Of a DNA stretch of 64,000 nt, positions 26,813 through 34,938 are shown in pieces; the first letter of the stretch is position 1, and each line of letters opens with the position of its first letter. The notes below the pieces were generated by a model. It worked only from the letters and a program-made list of their open reading frames with translations. It did no database searches and was not told the origin of the DNA. The stretch comes from Chryseobacterium paludis (GTDB lineage: Bacteria; Bacteroidota; Bacteroidia; Flavobacteriales; Weeksellaceae), in contig NZ_CP099966.1 of NCBI RefSeq assembly GCF_025403485.1, positions 1,612,001 through 1,676,000 on the forward strand. Reading direction: 5' to 3'. Position numbers and translations under genes: made by a program.

Positions 26813-26820
26813 TATCTTTG
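26813..26820 (+). promoter_or_regulatory. -7 promoter element (TATCTTTG) for the AraC gene at 26841
   Basis: A perfect TAnnTTTG match 20 bases upstream of the start codon. Confidence 0.55.
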
Positions 26821-26840
26821 ATTTTTATAATTTTTAAATC

Positions 26841-27755
26841 ATGAGTGATCATTTAGAAACGATAGAAGATTATTACAGAAACATCAGGGAAAACCAGTTA
26901 AGAATGTTTGATTCCCATGATTTTGAGTTGGGAAAATCACATTTTAACATTTCTATGCGGAAGTATTGCAGCTTCAAGAGCCCTTATAATCGCCGGGATT
27001 ATTATAAAATAAGTTTTATCATAGGTAAAGGTACTTTTCAGTATGGGCAACAAAACTTATACATAGACCGTCCTGCTTTATTCTTTCCTTCTCCCAACAT
27101 CCCTTATTCATGGGAATGTGACGGAGATCTACAGGAAGGCTATTTCTGTCTTTTCAATCAGGAATTTTTTAATGGAAATTCTGAATTTAAATTATTTAAA
27201 AAGACTTCCTTATTTAAAGAATGGAGCATGCCTATTGTCTTTTTAACAGAAGAGCAAACCCAATTGGTCACTGTTTATTTTGAACAAATGTATAAGCTCA
27301 ATAACTCCACCTATCCATTTCGTTGTGGCAGTATAAAAAGTCATCTGGCATCCGTTCTACACCTGGCATTAGAAAATCGCGTTGAAGATGTTGATCCGGA
27401 CGAGCTTCCTGCTAACGTCCGTTTATACCGTATGTTTGATGAATTGCTTAATAAACAGTTCCCGTTAGACTCTCCTGCTTACCCGCTTGCTTTAAAAACA
27501 GCTTCGGATTTTGCCGATCACCTCAACGTACATGTCAATCATTTAAACTCTTCCGTAAAATCGGTAACCAATCTTACAACAACGCATATCATTAAGGAGA
27601 GAATGTTCGAAGAATCTAAAAACCTTTTAAAATACACCAACTGGGATATTGCTGAAATCGGTTATACATTAGGATTCGACCAACCTTCTCATTTCAATAA
27701 TTTCTTTAAAAAGCACTCAAACACATCACCGCTTAAATTTAAGCATGCTTTCTAA
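26841..27755 (+). CDS. AraC family transcriptional regulator
   Basis: A 304-residue paralogue of the regulator at 8293-9237: the N-terminal sensing domain shares YNRR-YYKIS, PYSW and FCLF-x-EFF, and the C-terminal double HTH ends YTLGFDQPSHFNNFFKKHSNT. The DNA-binding part covers about 200-303. It lies 91 bases upstream of an MFS exporter gene and probably controls it, in parallel with the AraC/SDR pair at 7442-9237. Ligand unknown. Confidence 0.88.
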   Translation: MSDHLETIEDYYRNIRENQLRMFDSHDFELGKSHFNISMRKYCSFKSPYNRRDYYKISFIIGKGTFQYGQQNLYIDRPALFFPSPNIPYSWECDGDLQEGYFCLFNQEFFNGNSEFKLFKKTSLFKEWSMPIVFLTEEQTQLVTVYFEQMYKLNNSTYPFRCGSIKSHLASVLHLALENRVEDVDPDELPANVRLYRMFDELLNKQFPLDSPAYPLALKTASDFADHLNVHVNHLNSSVKSVTNLTTTHIIKERMFEESKNLLKYTNWDIAEIGYTLGFDQPSHFNNFFKKHSNTSPLKFKHAF

Positions 27756-27815
27756 ATCTTTGAATTTTGTAATTTTTACTTTGTCTTTTAAAATAGATAT
27801 CAAAGATTCTTGACG

Positions 27816-27823
27816 TATTTTTG
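27816..27823 (+). promoter_or_regulatory. -7 promoter element (TATTTTTG) for the Bcr/CflA-like gene
   Basis: A TAnnTTTG match 23 bases upstream of the MFS start codon; suggests the exporter has its own promoter separate from the AraC gene. Confidence 0.5.
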
Positions 27824-27846
27824 TATCGTTAAAAAAAGAATGAACT

Positions 27847-29052
27847 ATGTTGAGAGAAGCATCTGAACAACGCATCAGATTAATCACTATTATGGCCTTC
27901 ATATCAATCCCATTATCAGGGTTTGTTACAGATATCTATTTACCGTCTTTTCCATCAATGGCCAAGGGAATGCAAGTTTCGGAAAAAGACATCCAGATTA
28001 CCCTTACCTCCTATTTGCTTAGCTATGGAATTTCTCAATTATTTGTAGGTGGAATTCTGGATAGTATTGGACGCTACCGTCCAAAACTGGCAGCACTACT
28101 TCTATTGGTAGTAACGAGCTTTTTAATCACCATGACCAATAGTATTTTACTGATATGCCTGCTTCGTGTTCTTCAGGGAATAGCTGTTTCTGTAATGGTT
28201 GTTGCCACCCGTGCTATTTTCGTAGATATTTACGATGCAGAAAAAGTAAAACATTATCTGAGTTATTTTACTATCGTATGGTCACTTGGGCCTATTTTAG
28301 CACCTTTCCTTGGTGGTTATCTTGAAAAATTATTTAACTGGCATGCGAACTTTTATTTCCTTGCTTTTTATGCTGGGGCTATATTCTTATTTGAATGGTT
28401 TTTCAGTGAGGAAAGTCTGCCTGAGAAAAAGAAACTGAATCTTTCAGAAAATATCAACCTATATAAGATGATGTTGAAAAACCGCATTTTTATGCTGGGA
28501 ATTATTATTCTGGGGCTAAGTTATTCTATTGTCATGTTATTCAATATTACAGGCCCTTTTATTATTGAAAATACTTTTCACTTTACTCCTGTTGTCATTG
28601 GATATTGTACACTAATCTTAGGGTTCTCATGGATGATTGGTGGTTTTATCGGAAAGAAACGGGTTTCATTAGGCTTTAAATCAAGAATACTACAGCCTAT
28701 TATTTTACAGTTAATGCTTATTACAGGATTAATCACGGCAAGCTACTTTACAGAAAGCTTATATATCATGATTCCATTCGCCTTTTTCATTCATATTTGT
28801 TCGGGAATCTTATTTACCTCCTTTTTTACGACAAGTATGTTATACTTCCCCAAGAATGCAGGTACAGCGGGCGGACTAATGGGTGGACTGGTTTACATCA
28901 TCACCTCTGTTACAAGTTTTATTATCTCAGTAAGCGGAACTGTTTCCTTACAAAAAGATCTCTCCTGGCGGTATTTAATTATTGCTCTGATCCTTTTTGG
29001 TATTATACTTACCATGAATCACACCTTAAAAAAAGAAAAAGCAGAGAATTGA
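27847..29052 (+). CDS. MFS drug exporter, Bcr/CflA type
   Basis: A 401-residue 12-helix transporter. The first helix ends with the DHA1 Bcr/CflA-type TDIYLPSFP motif, then GISQLFVGGILDSIGRYRPKL (MFS motif A) and RVLQGIAVSVMVVATRAIFVDIYD. It probably exports small drugs or metabolites in exchange for protons at the inner membrane. The upstream AraC regulator is the likely controller. Its stop codon sits inside the loop of a terminator hairpin (29040-29060). Confidence 0.88.
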   Translation: MLREASEQRIRLITIMAFISIPLSGFVTDIYLPSFPSMAKGMQVSEKDIQITLTSYLLSYGISQLFVGGILDSIGRYRPKLAALLLLVVTSFLITMTNSILLICLLRVLQGIAVSVMVVATRAIFVDIYDAEKVKHYLSYFTIVWSLGPILAPFLGGYLEKLFNWHANFYFLAFYAGAIFLFEWFFSEESLPEKKKLNLSENINLYKMMLKNRIFMLGIIILGLSYSIVMLFNITGPFIIENTFHFTPVVIGYCTLILGFSWMIGGFIGKKRVSLGFKSRILQPIILQLMLITGLITASYFTESLYIMIPFAFFIHICSGILFTSFFTTSMLYFPKNAGTAGGLMGGLVYIITSVTSFIISVSGTVSLQKDLSWRYLIIALILFGIILTMNHTLKKEKAEN

Positions 29053-29065
29053 TCTCTGCTTTTTT
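29040..29065 (+). terminator. Terminator overlapping the MFS stop codon
   Basis: Stem AGCAGAGA (29040-29047) pairs with TCTCTGCT (29053-29060), then TTTTTTA. The TGA stop (29050-29052) lies in the loop. Confidence 0.85.
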
Positions 29066-29109
29066 ATTTTATACCTCCTTTATTTAAGATGTAATTTTAC
29101 AAATTACTA

Positions 29110-29147
29110 CAATCCAATTGTTGGTGCCTGCAATCCAATTGTTGGTG
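29110..29147. repeat. Two 17-bp direct repeats, 21-bp phase
   Basis: CAATCCAATTGTTGGTG occurs at 29110-29126 and again at 29131-29147, identical, with a four-base spacer (CCTG). The 21-base period is the phase bound by LytTR regulators. It lies upstream of the second LytS/LytTR pair and just before the truncated kinase copy. Confidence 0.7.
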
Positions 29148-29284
29148 GATAATACTTTCATTATAAGCTATATCTGAACTAATATTGCACTGTCAATATA
29201 GGATTACTATGATTTTTATGGCGAATACGGAAATTTATTTTTCTATTTTAATTAAAATAAAAATGATAAAAAGTTTAAAACAAG

Positions 29285-29458
29285 GTGTCAAAAATAATAG
29301 CATTCGTCAGAAAACAATGGAAGCAGATATTAGTTACTCTAGTCATTTTTGCAGTATGGAGTCTGGCAGCTTTTCTATTTCTTATTACCCTAATTCTATT
29401 GTTGACACCAGTAATAGATTCGTTGATGAATAATATTCTTATTGTAAACAGCATATAA
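29285..29458 (+). pseudogene. Truncated duplicate of the downstream LytS kinase N-terminus
   Basis: A reading frame from GTG 29285 gives 57 residues. It includes AFVRKQWKQIL and WSLAAFLFLI, the same as the start of the kinase at 29564 (TFVRKQWKQIL, WSLAAFLFLI). After residue 34 it diverges into a second hydrophobic stretch and stops at 29456-29458. The duplication also covers upstream DNA: GAACTAATATTGCA and GAAATTTATTTTTCT each recur about 270-280 bases later. It is most likely a gene remnant left by tandem duplication; a small membrane peptide cannot be excluded. Confidence 0.6.
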
Positions 29459-29563
29459 ACTAATATTGCAAATTATTGTAATTTTAATAGGTATAGCAGA
29501 AATTTATTTTTCTTTTTATCTATTTCCCATTAAATTATAAAAAACTAAAAATAAAGTATAAAA

Positions 29564-30622
29564 ATGATAACGTTCGTCAGAAAACAATGGAAGCAGATAC
29601 TGATCATTCTGATGGTTTACACGCTATGGAGTCTGGCGGCATTTTTATTTCTGATCAGATTGCAGGGATTGGAGACGACCCTTAAACAATTTGGAACAGG
29701 CAAAATGCTTTACATCAATTTTATCCACACTATTGTTAAAGGCACTATTGTATATTATATCCTTATTTATCATCTGGCCATTCCTTTAATAAAAACCAGG
29801 AAATGGAAAAAAATACTTTTACAGGTGATCCTGTTTTTCATCGCATTAACTGCTTATGAATATGTATGGAATTTTAATATCCAGGGTTCAAAACCCACCG
29901 ACGCCGGCTACGTGACACCGAATGTATTTTTTCTCACTGCCGCATTGCTTGATGTAGTTATTATAATGATATCTGTTTTCTTTGCCACTTTAATAACTTC
30001 CAATGAGATGCGTAAACATAAAGAAGAACTTGAAAAGGAAAAATTGAAAGCTGAACTGGCTGCTATAAAATACCAGATCAATCCTCATTTTCTCTTTAAT
30101 TCATTAAGTTTTATTTATACAAAAACAATTAAAACAAGCCCGGAAGCAGCTCATGCCGTACACCTGCTTTCAGAAATTATGAGCTATGCCCTGGACGATT
30201 GGGATGAACTTGGAACTGTACCTCTGGCATTGGAAATTGACCATATGAAAAAAGTAATAGAAATGAATCAGATCCGGTTCAATCATATGCTGAAAGTGAA
30301 ATATCATGAAAATATTGAAACAGATGATGCCTATGTATCTTATGTTCCCACTTTAGCTTTCGTTACATTGGTAGAAAATGCTTTTAAACATGGGGAATTA
30401 AATGATGAAAAAAACAAGGTAACTATAGAGCTGGAAGCTACCAAAAGTAAAATCTACTTCCTGGTTAGCAATAAAAAGAAAAATGGACCAAAAGAACCTT
30501 CAAAAGGAATAGGATTAAGTAACGTCCGACAGCGACTGGAATTGATGTATGGTATCAAACATTCGTTTACCATCAAAGAAGATGAGAACTATTATTTAAA
30601 TGAAATAACCATAAATCTTTAG
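29564..30622 (+). CDS. LytS-type sensor histidine kinase
   Basis: A 352-residue membrane kinase. About four N-terminal helices (roughly 10-32, 50-70, 80-98 and 118-145) form the sensing part, followed by a short coiled coil (EMRKHKEELEKEKLKAELAA). The His_kinase domain has QINPHFLFNSLSF with H175, and the ATPase part has FVTLVENAFKHGEL and GIGLSNVRQRLELMYG. It autophosphorylates and passes phosphate to the LytTR regulator, which begins 3 bases after its stop. The signal is unknown. A truncated copy of its first 35 codons lies upstream at 29285-29458. Confidence 0.9.
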   Translation: MITFVRKQWKQILIILMVYTLWSLAAFLFLIRLQGLETTLKQFGTGKMLYINFIHTIVKGTIVYYILIYHLAIPLIKTRKWKKILLQVILFFIALTAYEYVWNFNIQGSKPTDAGYVTPNVFFLTAALLDVVIIMISVFFATLITSNEMRKHKEELEKEKLKAELAAIKYQINPHFLFNSLSFIYTKTIKTSPEAAHAVHLLSEIMSYALDDWDELGTVPLALEIDHMKKVIEMNQIRFNHMLKVKYHENIETDDAYVSYVPTLAFVTLVENAFKHGELNDEKNKVTIELEATKSKIYFLVSNKKKNGPKEPSKGIGLSNVRQRLELMYGIKHSFTIKEDENYYLNEITINL

Positions 30623-30625
30623 ATC

Positions 30626-31372
30626 ATGATCAATTGTATTGTTGTAGATGACGAAGCCCACGCTATAGAATTACTGACCCTTCATATTGAACAAACCCCC
30701 TTTTTAAAGCTGGTAGGTTCCGCAATGAATCCGGCAGAAGCGCTACAGCTTTTGAATACAACCGATGTAGATCTTATTTTTCTGGATATCCAGATGCCGG
30801 GAATGTCCGGTGTTGAATTTCTACCCTTACTGAACGATAGGTATAAGGTTATACTAACGACAGCTTTCAGAGAATATGCCCTTGACGGATTTGATCACAA
30901 CGTTGTAGATTATCTCCTGAAGCCCATTTTCTTTCCAAGATTTCTAAAGGCTGTACAGCGCGTGCAAGAAGGTATTTCTTCCCCTAAAAAAGAAATGGAA
31001 GATGATTTCATCATGGTGAAAACAGAATATAAAGGAAAATTGCTAAAGATCAAGATCCAGGATATTATTTATATCGAAGGAAAAGGAAAATACGTTTGCT
31101 TTCATACTAAGGATGGAGAACAGGTAATGGCTCTTCTTAATATTGGCGGGCTAGAAAATAAACTACTCGGTGACCGTTTTTTACGTATCCATAAATCCTT
31201 TATTATTGCCATTCCTTTTATCATGATGATCCATGGAAATCTGGTACAATTAGAGTTTACCAAAAACCAGATTCCCATTGGCCAGACCTACCGTGATAAT
31301 TTTATGGGACAAATGCTCAACAAAGTAATCACCAATAAAAAAGACGAAGGTGAACAAGAGCCTAATAATTAA
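30626..31372 (+). CDS. LytTR-family response regulator
   Basis: A 248-residue regulator paired with the kinase 3 bases upstream. The receiver domain has VVDDE at residues 6-10, LIFLDIQMPGMSG with the phospho-Asp near residue 54, and YLLKP near 104. The LytTR domain (about 130-240) has DIIYIEGKGKYVCFHT and FLRIHKSFIIAI. The lipoprotein gene at 31427 follows by 54 bases and may be in the same transcript. A 21-base-phased repeat at 29110-29147 is a candidate binding site. Confidence 0.92.
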   Translation: MINCIVVDDEAHAIELLTLHIEQTPFLKLVGSAMNPAEALQLLNTTDVDLIFLDIQMPGMSGVEFLPLLNDRYKVILTTAFREYALDGFDHNVVDYLLKPIFFPRFLKAVQRVQEGISSPKKEMEDDFIMVKTEYKGKLLKIKIQDIIYIEGKGKYVCFHTKDGEQVMALLNIGGLENKLLGDRFLRIHKSFIIAIPFIMMIHGNLVQLEFTKNQIPIGQTYRDNFMGQMLNKVITNKKDEGEQEPNN

Positions 31373-31426
31373 TATCTATTTCAAAACATATTTAAAAACC
31401 AAACAATTAAATTATAAACAAAAAAA

Positions 31427-31828
31427 ATGCGAAAATCATTATTTATCCAATCCGTTGGAATTTTAGCCCTTTCAGTGGCAACATCATGTGCACCCTCTTA
31501 CTTTGGAAAAACCTACGCTCCTACTCAAAACGTAGATGTTTATTTCGCTGCGGGAGATGTAAAAAGAGAGCACGAAACTATGGGGACAACAGAAATAGAC
31601 CAGGGATTCAGTTCTATGGATAAGATGCAGCAGAAAGCCATTGAGCTTGGAAAAGCCAGAGGTGCTGACGGTGTTATTATGAAACTGACAGAAGAAGTTA
31701 CGGGAAGCTCTAAGAGCGATTTTGGAAATGTAAAAAAAGGCAGCAAAAACGATACATATAGTGGCGGATCTGTCACCACCAATATGAAAGTAAAAAAAAT
31801 ACAGGCCACTTTTATCAAATATAAATAG
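31427..31828 (+). CDS. Lipoprotein of unknown function
   Basis: A 133-residue protein. The signal peptide ends in the lipobox-like ATSC (C21), so it is probably lipid-anchored. The mature part includes VDVYFAAGDVKREHETMGTTEID and QKAIELGKARGADGVIMKL, a pattern seen in small YhcN/YbjQ-like or putative-stress proteins; I do not claim a family. It lies 54 bases after the LytTR regulator, suggesting co-regulation. No catalytic motif seen. Confidence 0.6.
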   Translation: MRKSLFIQSVGILALSVATSCAPSYFGKTYAPTQNVDVYFAAGDVKREHETMGTTEIDQGFSSMDKMQQKAIELGKARGADGVIMKLTEEVTGSSKSDFGNVKKGSKNDTYSGGSVTTNMKVKKIQATFIKYK

Positions 31829-32126
31829 GATCTTTAAAACTTATTTAAGGCAGCTTTTCTGACTTCTGTCGCAGATCATATTCTACTGTTAGCTGCAAAT
31901 TTCATCTGTTTTTCAATCATTTCAACATCATTTTAATAGCTTGTCATATAGCTATTGGAAAGCTATGTGTCATAATCAAATATCAATCCCCGAAAAATAG
32001 ATTTGAAAATATCAGAAGTCAGTTAAGCCTGCTGATTATATCCAATACAACCTGTAATTATTAAAAAATCAATCTATCTTATTATTGAAATAGTCGTTTT
32101 TATTATGAACAATTCAGATTGTTTTT

Positions 32127-32157
32127 ATCCGGAGTCAAAAGTGGCTTCGGATTTTTT
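32127..32157 (+). terminator. Weak terminator candidate
   Basis: Seven-bp stem ATCCGGA (32127-32133) with TTCGGAT (32146-32152), then a T run. About 300 bases past the lipoprotein stop, so its transcript is unclear. Confidence 0.4.
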
Positions 32158-32251
32158 CAACTAAGAAACGAGCTTCTTTTAATTCAAAAAATATTATAAA
32201 AAATCGAGGAATAACTTCGTTTTCTTACAATTTACATCCTCTCTAAATCGG

Positions 32252-32259
32252 TAGATTTG
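32252..32259 (+). promoter_or_regulatory. -7 promoter element (TAGATTTG) for the SRPBCC gene
   Basis: A TAnnTTTG match 30 bases upstream of the start codon at 32290. Confidence 0.5.
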
Positions 32260-32289
32260 TTTATCAAAATATTCTAAAAAAATATCATC

Positions 32290-32814
32290 ATGAAAAAGAT
32301 TCTTTTAAGTATTCTCGTTTTAGTAGCTGCATTAGTTCTCATAATTGGTATCCTTGAGCTTACCAGTAATTATAAAGTTACGGAAGATATTAACCGGAAT
32401 GCACCCGTAAAAACCCAACAGCAGATCGTCATTCATGCTTCTGCGGAAAAAATATATAAAATTATGAGTGATGTCAATCACTGGTCCAGTTGGAATAAAG
32501 ATATTCAGGATCCGGTAATGAATGTTCCTTTCCAAAAAGGCAACAGCTTCGACTGGAAAAGTGGTGGCCTTACCATTCGATCAACTTTACATTCCACAAT
32601 TCCGTACCGAAAAATAGGATGGTCCGGACCCGCTTTCGGCGCTTTTGCAATCCACAACTGGATGTTGGTTCCCAATGGTGATTATACAACAGTAATTGTG
32701 GATGAAAGTATGGAAGGATGGCTGGTTTCTATGATGCACAAAAAGTTCCAGAGTCATCTTGAACAGTCATTACAAGTATGGCTGAAAGACTTAAAAACTG
32801 AAGCTGAGAAATAA
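32290..32814 (+). CDS. Membrane-anchored SRPBCC family protein
   Basis: A 174-residue protein with one N-terminal helix (about 4-24) and a START/Bet v1-like SRPBCC domain (about 42-170). The domain begins QQIVIHASAEKIYKIMSDVNHWSSWN, the classical first strand and helix of polyketide-cyclase-like members, and ends with the long helix MMHKKFQSHLEQSLQVWLKDL. These folds bind hydrophobic ligands; the ligand here is unknown. It is a single-gene unit. Confidence 0.8.
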   Translation: MKKILLSILVLVAALVLIIGILELTSNYKVTEDINRNAPVKTQQQIVIHASAEKIYKIMSDVNHWSSWNKDIQDPVMNVPFQKGNSFDWKSGGLTIRSTLHSTIPYRKIGWSGPAFGAFAIHNWMLVPNGDYTTVIVDESMEGWLVSMMHKKFQSHLEQSLQVWLKDLKTEAEK

Positions 32815-32894
32815 ATAATTCATCTAAAAAAGGATAATAATTAATAAATATATTATTAGTAATTGTAATCCTAAAATTTAAAATTAAAATTTTG

Positions 32895-32902
32895 TACTTT
32901 TA
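32895..32902 (+). promoter_or_regulatory. -7-like element (TACTTTTA) in an orphan intergenic region
   Basis: TACTTTTA differs from TAnnTTTG at the last base. It precedes the hairpins at 32944 and 33016 with no gene between, so it could drive a small RNA. Confidence 0.25.
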
Positions 32903-32943
32903 TAGTCTAATAACCTGTGTTATTACAATCTCAACAGTTTATT

Positions 32944-32975
32944 AACCTCTCGTTCACGCGGGAGGTTTTATTTAA
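32944..32975 (+). terminator. Orphan hairpin 1 with T-rich tail
   Basis: Arms AACCTC and GAGGTT with a 12-base interior that may pair further (TCG/CG), followed by TTATTT. About 130 bases past the SRPBCC stop codon, so it may end a small RNA rather than the gene. Confidence 0.4.
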
Positions 32976-33015
32976 AAAAAGATTTCTTGTTAGTTTTACA
33001 ACTGGAAAAGTTGAG

Positions 33016-33040
33016 ACCTCTCAGAACTGAGAGGTTTTTT
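33016..33040. terminator. Orphan hairpin 2, strong terminator
   Basis: Nine-bp stem ACCTCTCAG (33016-33024) with CTGAGAGGT (33027-33035), two-base loop, then six T residues. It lies between the SRPBCC gene and the minus-strand NTF2-like gene. The arms resemble those of hairpin 1. Confidence 0.7.
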
Positions 33041-33083
33041 ATCAACTCTTATTTTTGCTTATTAAATAACCCGTTTCTTAATT

Positions 33084-33476
33084 TTATATCCATTCTTCCA
33101 GCAAATGATACCAACTGATGCTGTTATCAGAATGTAATAAAAATACAGCAGATGCCTTTCTGGTATTTATTTCTCCATCAGCATTTTGTTTTTCTACATA
33201 TTCTGCCAAAGCATGTTGTCCTGAAAGTTGAATATTAATCTCAAAAACCTTAATCTCCATTTCTGAAAACCTTCCAAAAGCATCAGGTAACCAATTTACC
33301 AAACCTTCATAATCCAGTTCATTTCCCCTACTCCCTTTCATTCGGAAATAAGGATGAAAATCCTTCAACATAGCTGACAGCAATGCTTCTTTATCCGGTG
33401 TATTTCCTTTGAACCAATTTTCAATTTTCTCATGAAAATCCAAAATCTCTTTCTTTACTAAATCTTTTTTATCCAT
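33084..33476 (-). CDS. NTF2-like (DUF4440-type) protein
   Basis: A 130-residue cytosolic protein of the alpha+beta cone fold seen in NTF2-like/SnoaL proteins: an N-terminal helix with HEKIENWFKG, then FHPYFRMKGSRG and a C-terminal sheet ending SWYHLLEEWI. Members are small enzymes or binding proteins; function here unknown. Its start overlaps the end of the MFS gene by 19 bases, so they are translationally coupled and probably function together. Confidence 0.7.
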   Translation of the reverse strand: MDKKDLVKKEILDFHEKIENWFKGNTPDKEALLSAMLKDFHPYFRMKGSRGNELDYEGLVNWLPDAFGRFSEMEIKVFEINIQLSGQHALAEYVEKQNADGEINTRKASAVFLLHSDNSISWYHLLEEWI

Positions 33477-34855
33477 TTCTTTTTATGTTGTTTCGAATAA
33501 TTAAATGCAATGATCAAACCCAGGATCTGAAAACCTCCAATAGCAGAAAGAGCAACAACAATCGCATCAGTCATCTGAGTTCCTTCTGCAATTGAGAAAA
33601 AAAGTGAACCAATGACCGCACCTCCAAGAACACTCCCTATCTGAATAGCAGTGCTTACAACCCCTGAAGCCTGTCCGGCTTCATTAGCAGCAATATCCGA
33701 CATCACATTCTTGAGCATTGCAGGCATAACTGTTCCATGCCCTGATCCTGCTATCAATAATGCCAGATAAACACAAAGTCCCGGTTCGGCATCCCAATAG
33801 AACATAAAAGCCGATAAGAATATCCCAATAATCAACAAAAGTAAACCTGCTTTAGTGAGGCTAATACTGCTTGCATTTATTTTAGTACTGATTAATGGAG
33901 CCACAAAAAAACCTATTCCATAAGGTAAAATCGCCAATCCTGTATCTAGCGAAGACCACAATAAATACTTTTGAAGATAGAACGGATAACAAATAAAAAG
34001 TCCTGCCGTAAAATTGTAGATTAAAATAATACAAAGACCCAGACTAAATGTTTTGTTCTTCAGAAGACCTGTATAGATTAACGGCGTTTTTCCTGATCTC
34101 TCCAAATGGGATTCATATTTAATGAAAATATAAAAAAACAGCAATCCTAAAATTATCATCATAAAAATCCAGATCGGCCAGTCTGAATTATTTCCTTCTA
34201 TCAGAGGATATATAACACATAACAAGGCGCCAATAATAAGAAGAATTCCTATAAAATCTATATTTGTTTTTTTCTCGGATCTGGTTTCCTGAAGGACCTT
34301 TGACACTCCAATAATACAGATCACAGCCACAGGAATATTAATTATGAATACAGACTGCCACGTAAATCCAAACAGCTGAAGTTTAAGGAGTATCCCACCA
34401 AGCAACTGTCCCATAATCGCAGCAAAACCAAAAACAGAGCCAAATATTCCGATTGCTTTAATCTGTTCCGTGGAGGGAAATATCACTCTTATATTTGCCA
34501 ATGCTTGTGGAGCCAGCATTGCAGCACCTACTCCCTGTAAAATCCTGAACCCTATTAAAAAATAGATTGTCGGTGAAAAAGCACATCCCGCTGAAGCAAT
34601 CATAAAGACATAGAGACCTATAATAAACATCTTTTTCCTTCCAAAAATATCACCAAATCGTCCGCCACAAACTACTAATGCAGCATACGTTAATCCATAA
34701 GCAGCAATTACCATTTGTAAAGAAGCATTACTTGCATTAAAATCATTTCGGATCGCAGGCAGTGCAATGTTGACAATAAAATAATCAAGAGGTGAAAGGA
34801 AAGCTCCCATCGTAAGGAAACCTAATGCCCGCCATCTTTCTTTACTATATTCCAT
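33458..34855 (-). CDS. MFS transporter, DHA2 (EmrB/QacA-like)
   Basis: About 465 residues from ATG 34855; the frame is open further to a GTG at 34894, but that start overlaps the promoter region of the divergent AraC gene. It has about 14 helices. Motifs: LDYFIVNIALPAI (DHA2 motif D1), GGRFGDIFGRKKMFIIG (motif A), RILQGVGAAMLAPQALANI (motif C-like region). It probably exports drugs or metabolites at the inner membrane using the proton gradient. It is divergent from the AraC gene at 34939, the likely regulator, and overlaps the NTF2-like gene. Confidence 0.88.
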   Translation of the reverse strand: MEYSKERWRALGFLTMGAFLSPLDYFIVNIALPAIRNDFNASNASLQMVIAAYGLTYAALVVCGGRFGDIFGRKKMFIIGLYVFMIASAGCAFSPTIYFLIGFRILQGVGAAMLAPQALANIRVIFPSTEQIKAIGIFGSVFGFAAIMGQLLGGILLKLQLFGFTWQSVFIINIPVAVICIIGVSKVLQETRSEKKTNIDFIGILLIIGALLCVIYPLIEGNNSDWPIWIFMMIILGLLFFYIFIKYESHLERSGKTPLIYTGLLKNKTFSLGLCIILIYNFTAGLFICYPFYLQKYLLWSSLDTGLAILPYGIGFFVAPLISTKINASSISLTKAGLLLLIIGIFLSAFMFYWDAEPGLCVYLALLIAGSGHGTVMPAMLKNVMSDIAANEAGQASGVVSTAIQIGSVLGGAVIGSLFFSIAEGTQMTDAIVVALSAIGGFQILGLIIAFNYSKQHKKKWIKKI

Positions 34856-34896
34856 TCTAAAATTCTTACAGCAAAGAAACCATAATAAATACACGT

Positions 34897-34904
34897 ATAT
34901 TTGT
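34897..34904 (+). promoter_or_regulatory. -7 promoter element (TATATTTG) for the AraC gene at 34939
   Basis: A perfect TAnnTTTG match 34 bases upstream of the AraC start, inside the 83-base gap to the divergent MFS gene. Confidence 0.55.
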
Positions 34905-34938
34905 ACAATTAAAGGTTTATTATGTAAGATTAAATACC

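Larger units (their letters stand above)
31829..32289. other. Long intergenic region
   Basis: 461 bases with no credible gene. It holds a weak hairpin with T run at about 32127-32157 (ATCCGGA with TTCGGAT, one wobble), a small inverted repeat (ATAGCT...AGCTAT) near 31947-31966, and a -7 element TAGATTTG at 32252-32259 for the next gene. Confidence 0.6.

Noticed and set aside
29185..29433. 82-residue open frame over the truncated kinase copy
   Set aside because: A different frame from the GTG 29285 reading that matches the kinase N-terminus; the latter explains the region.
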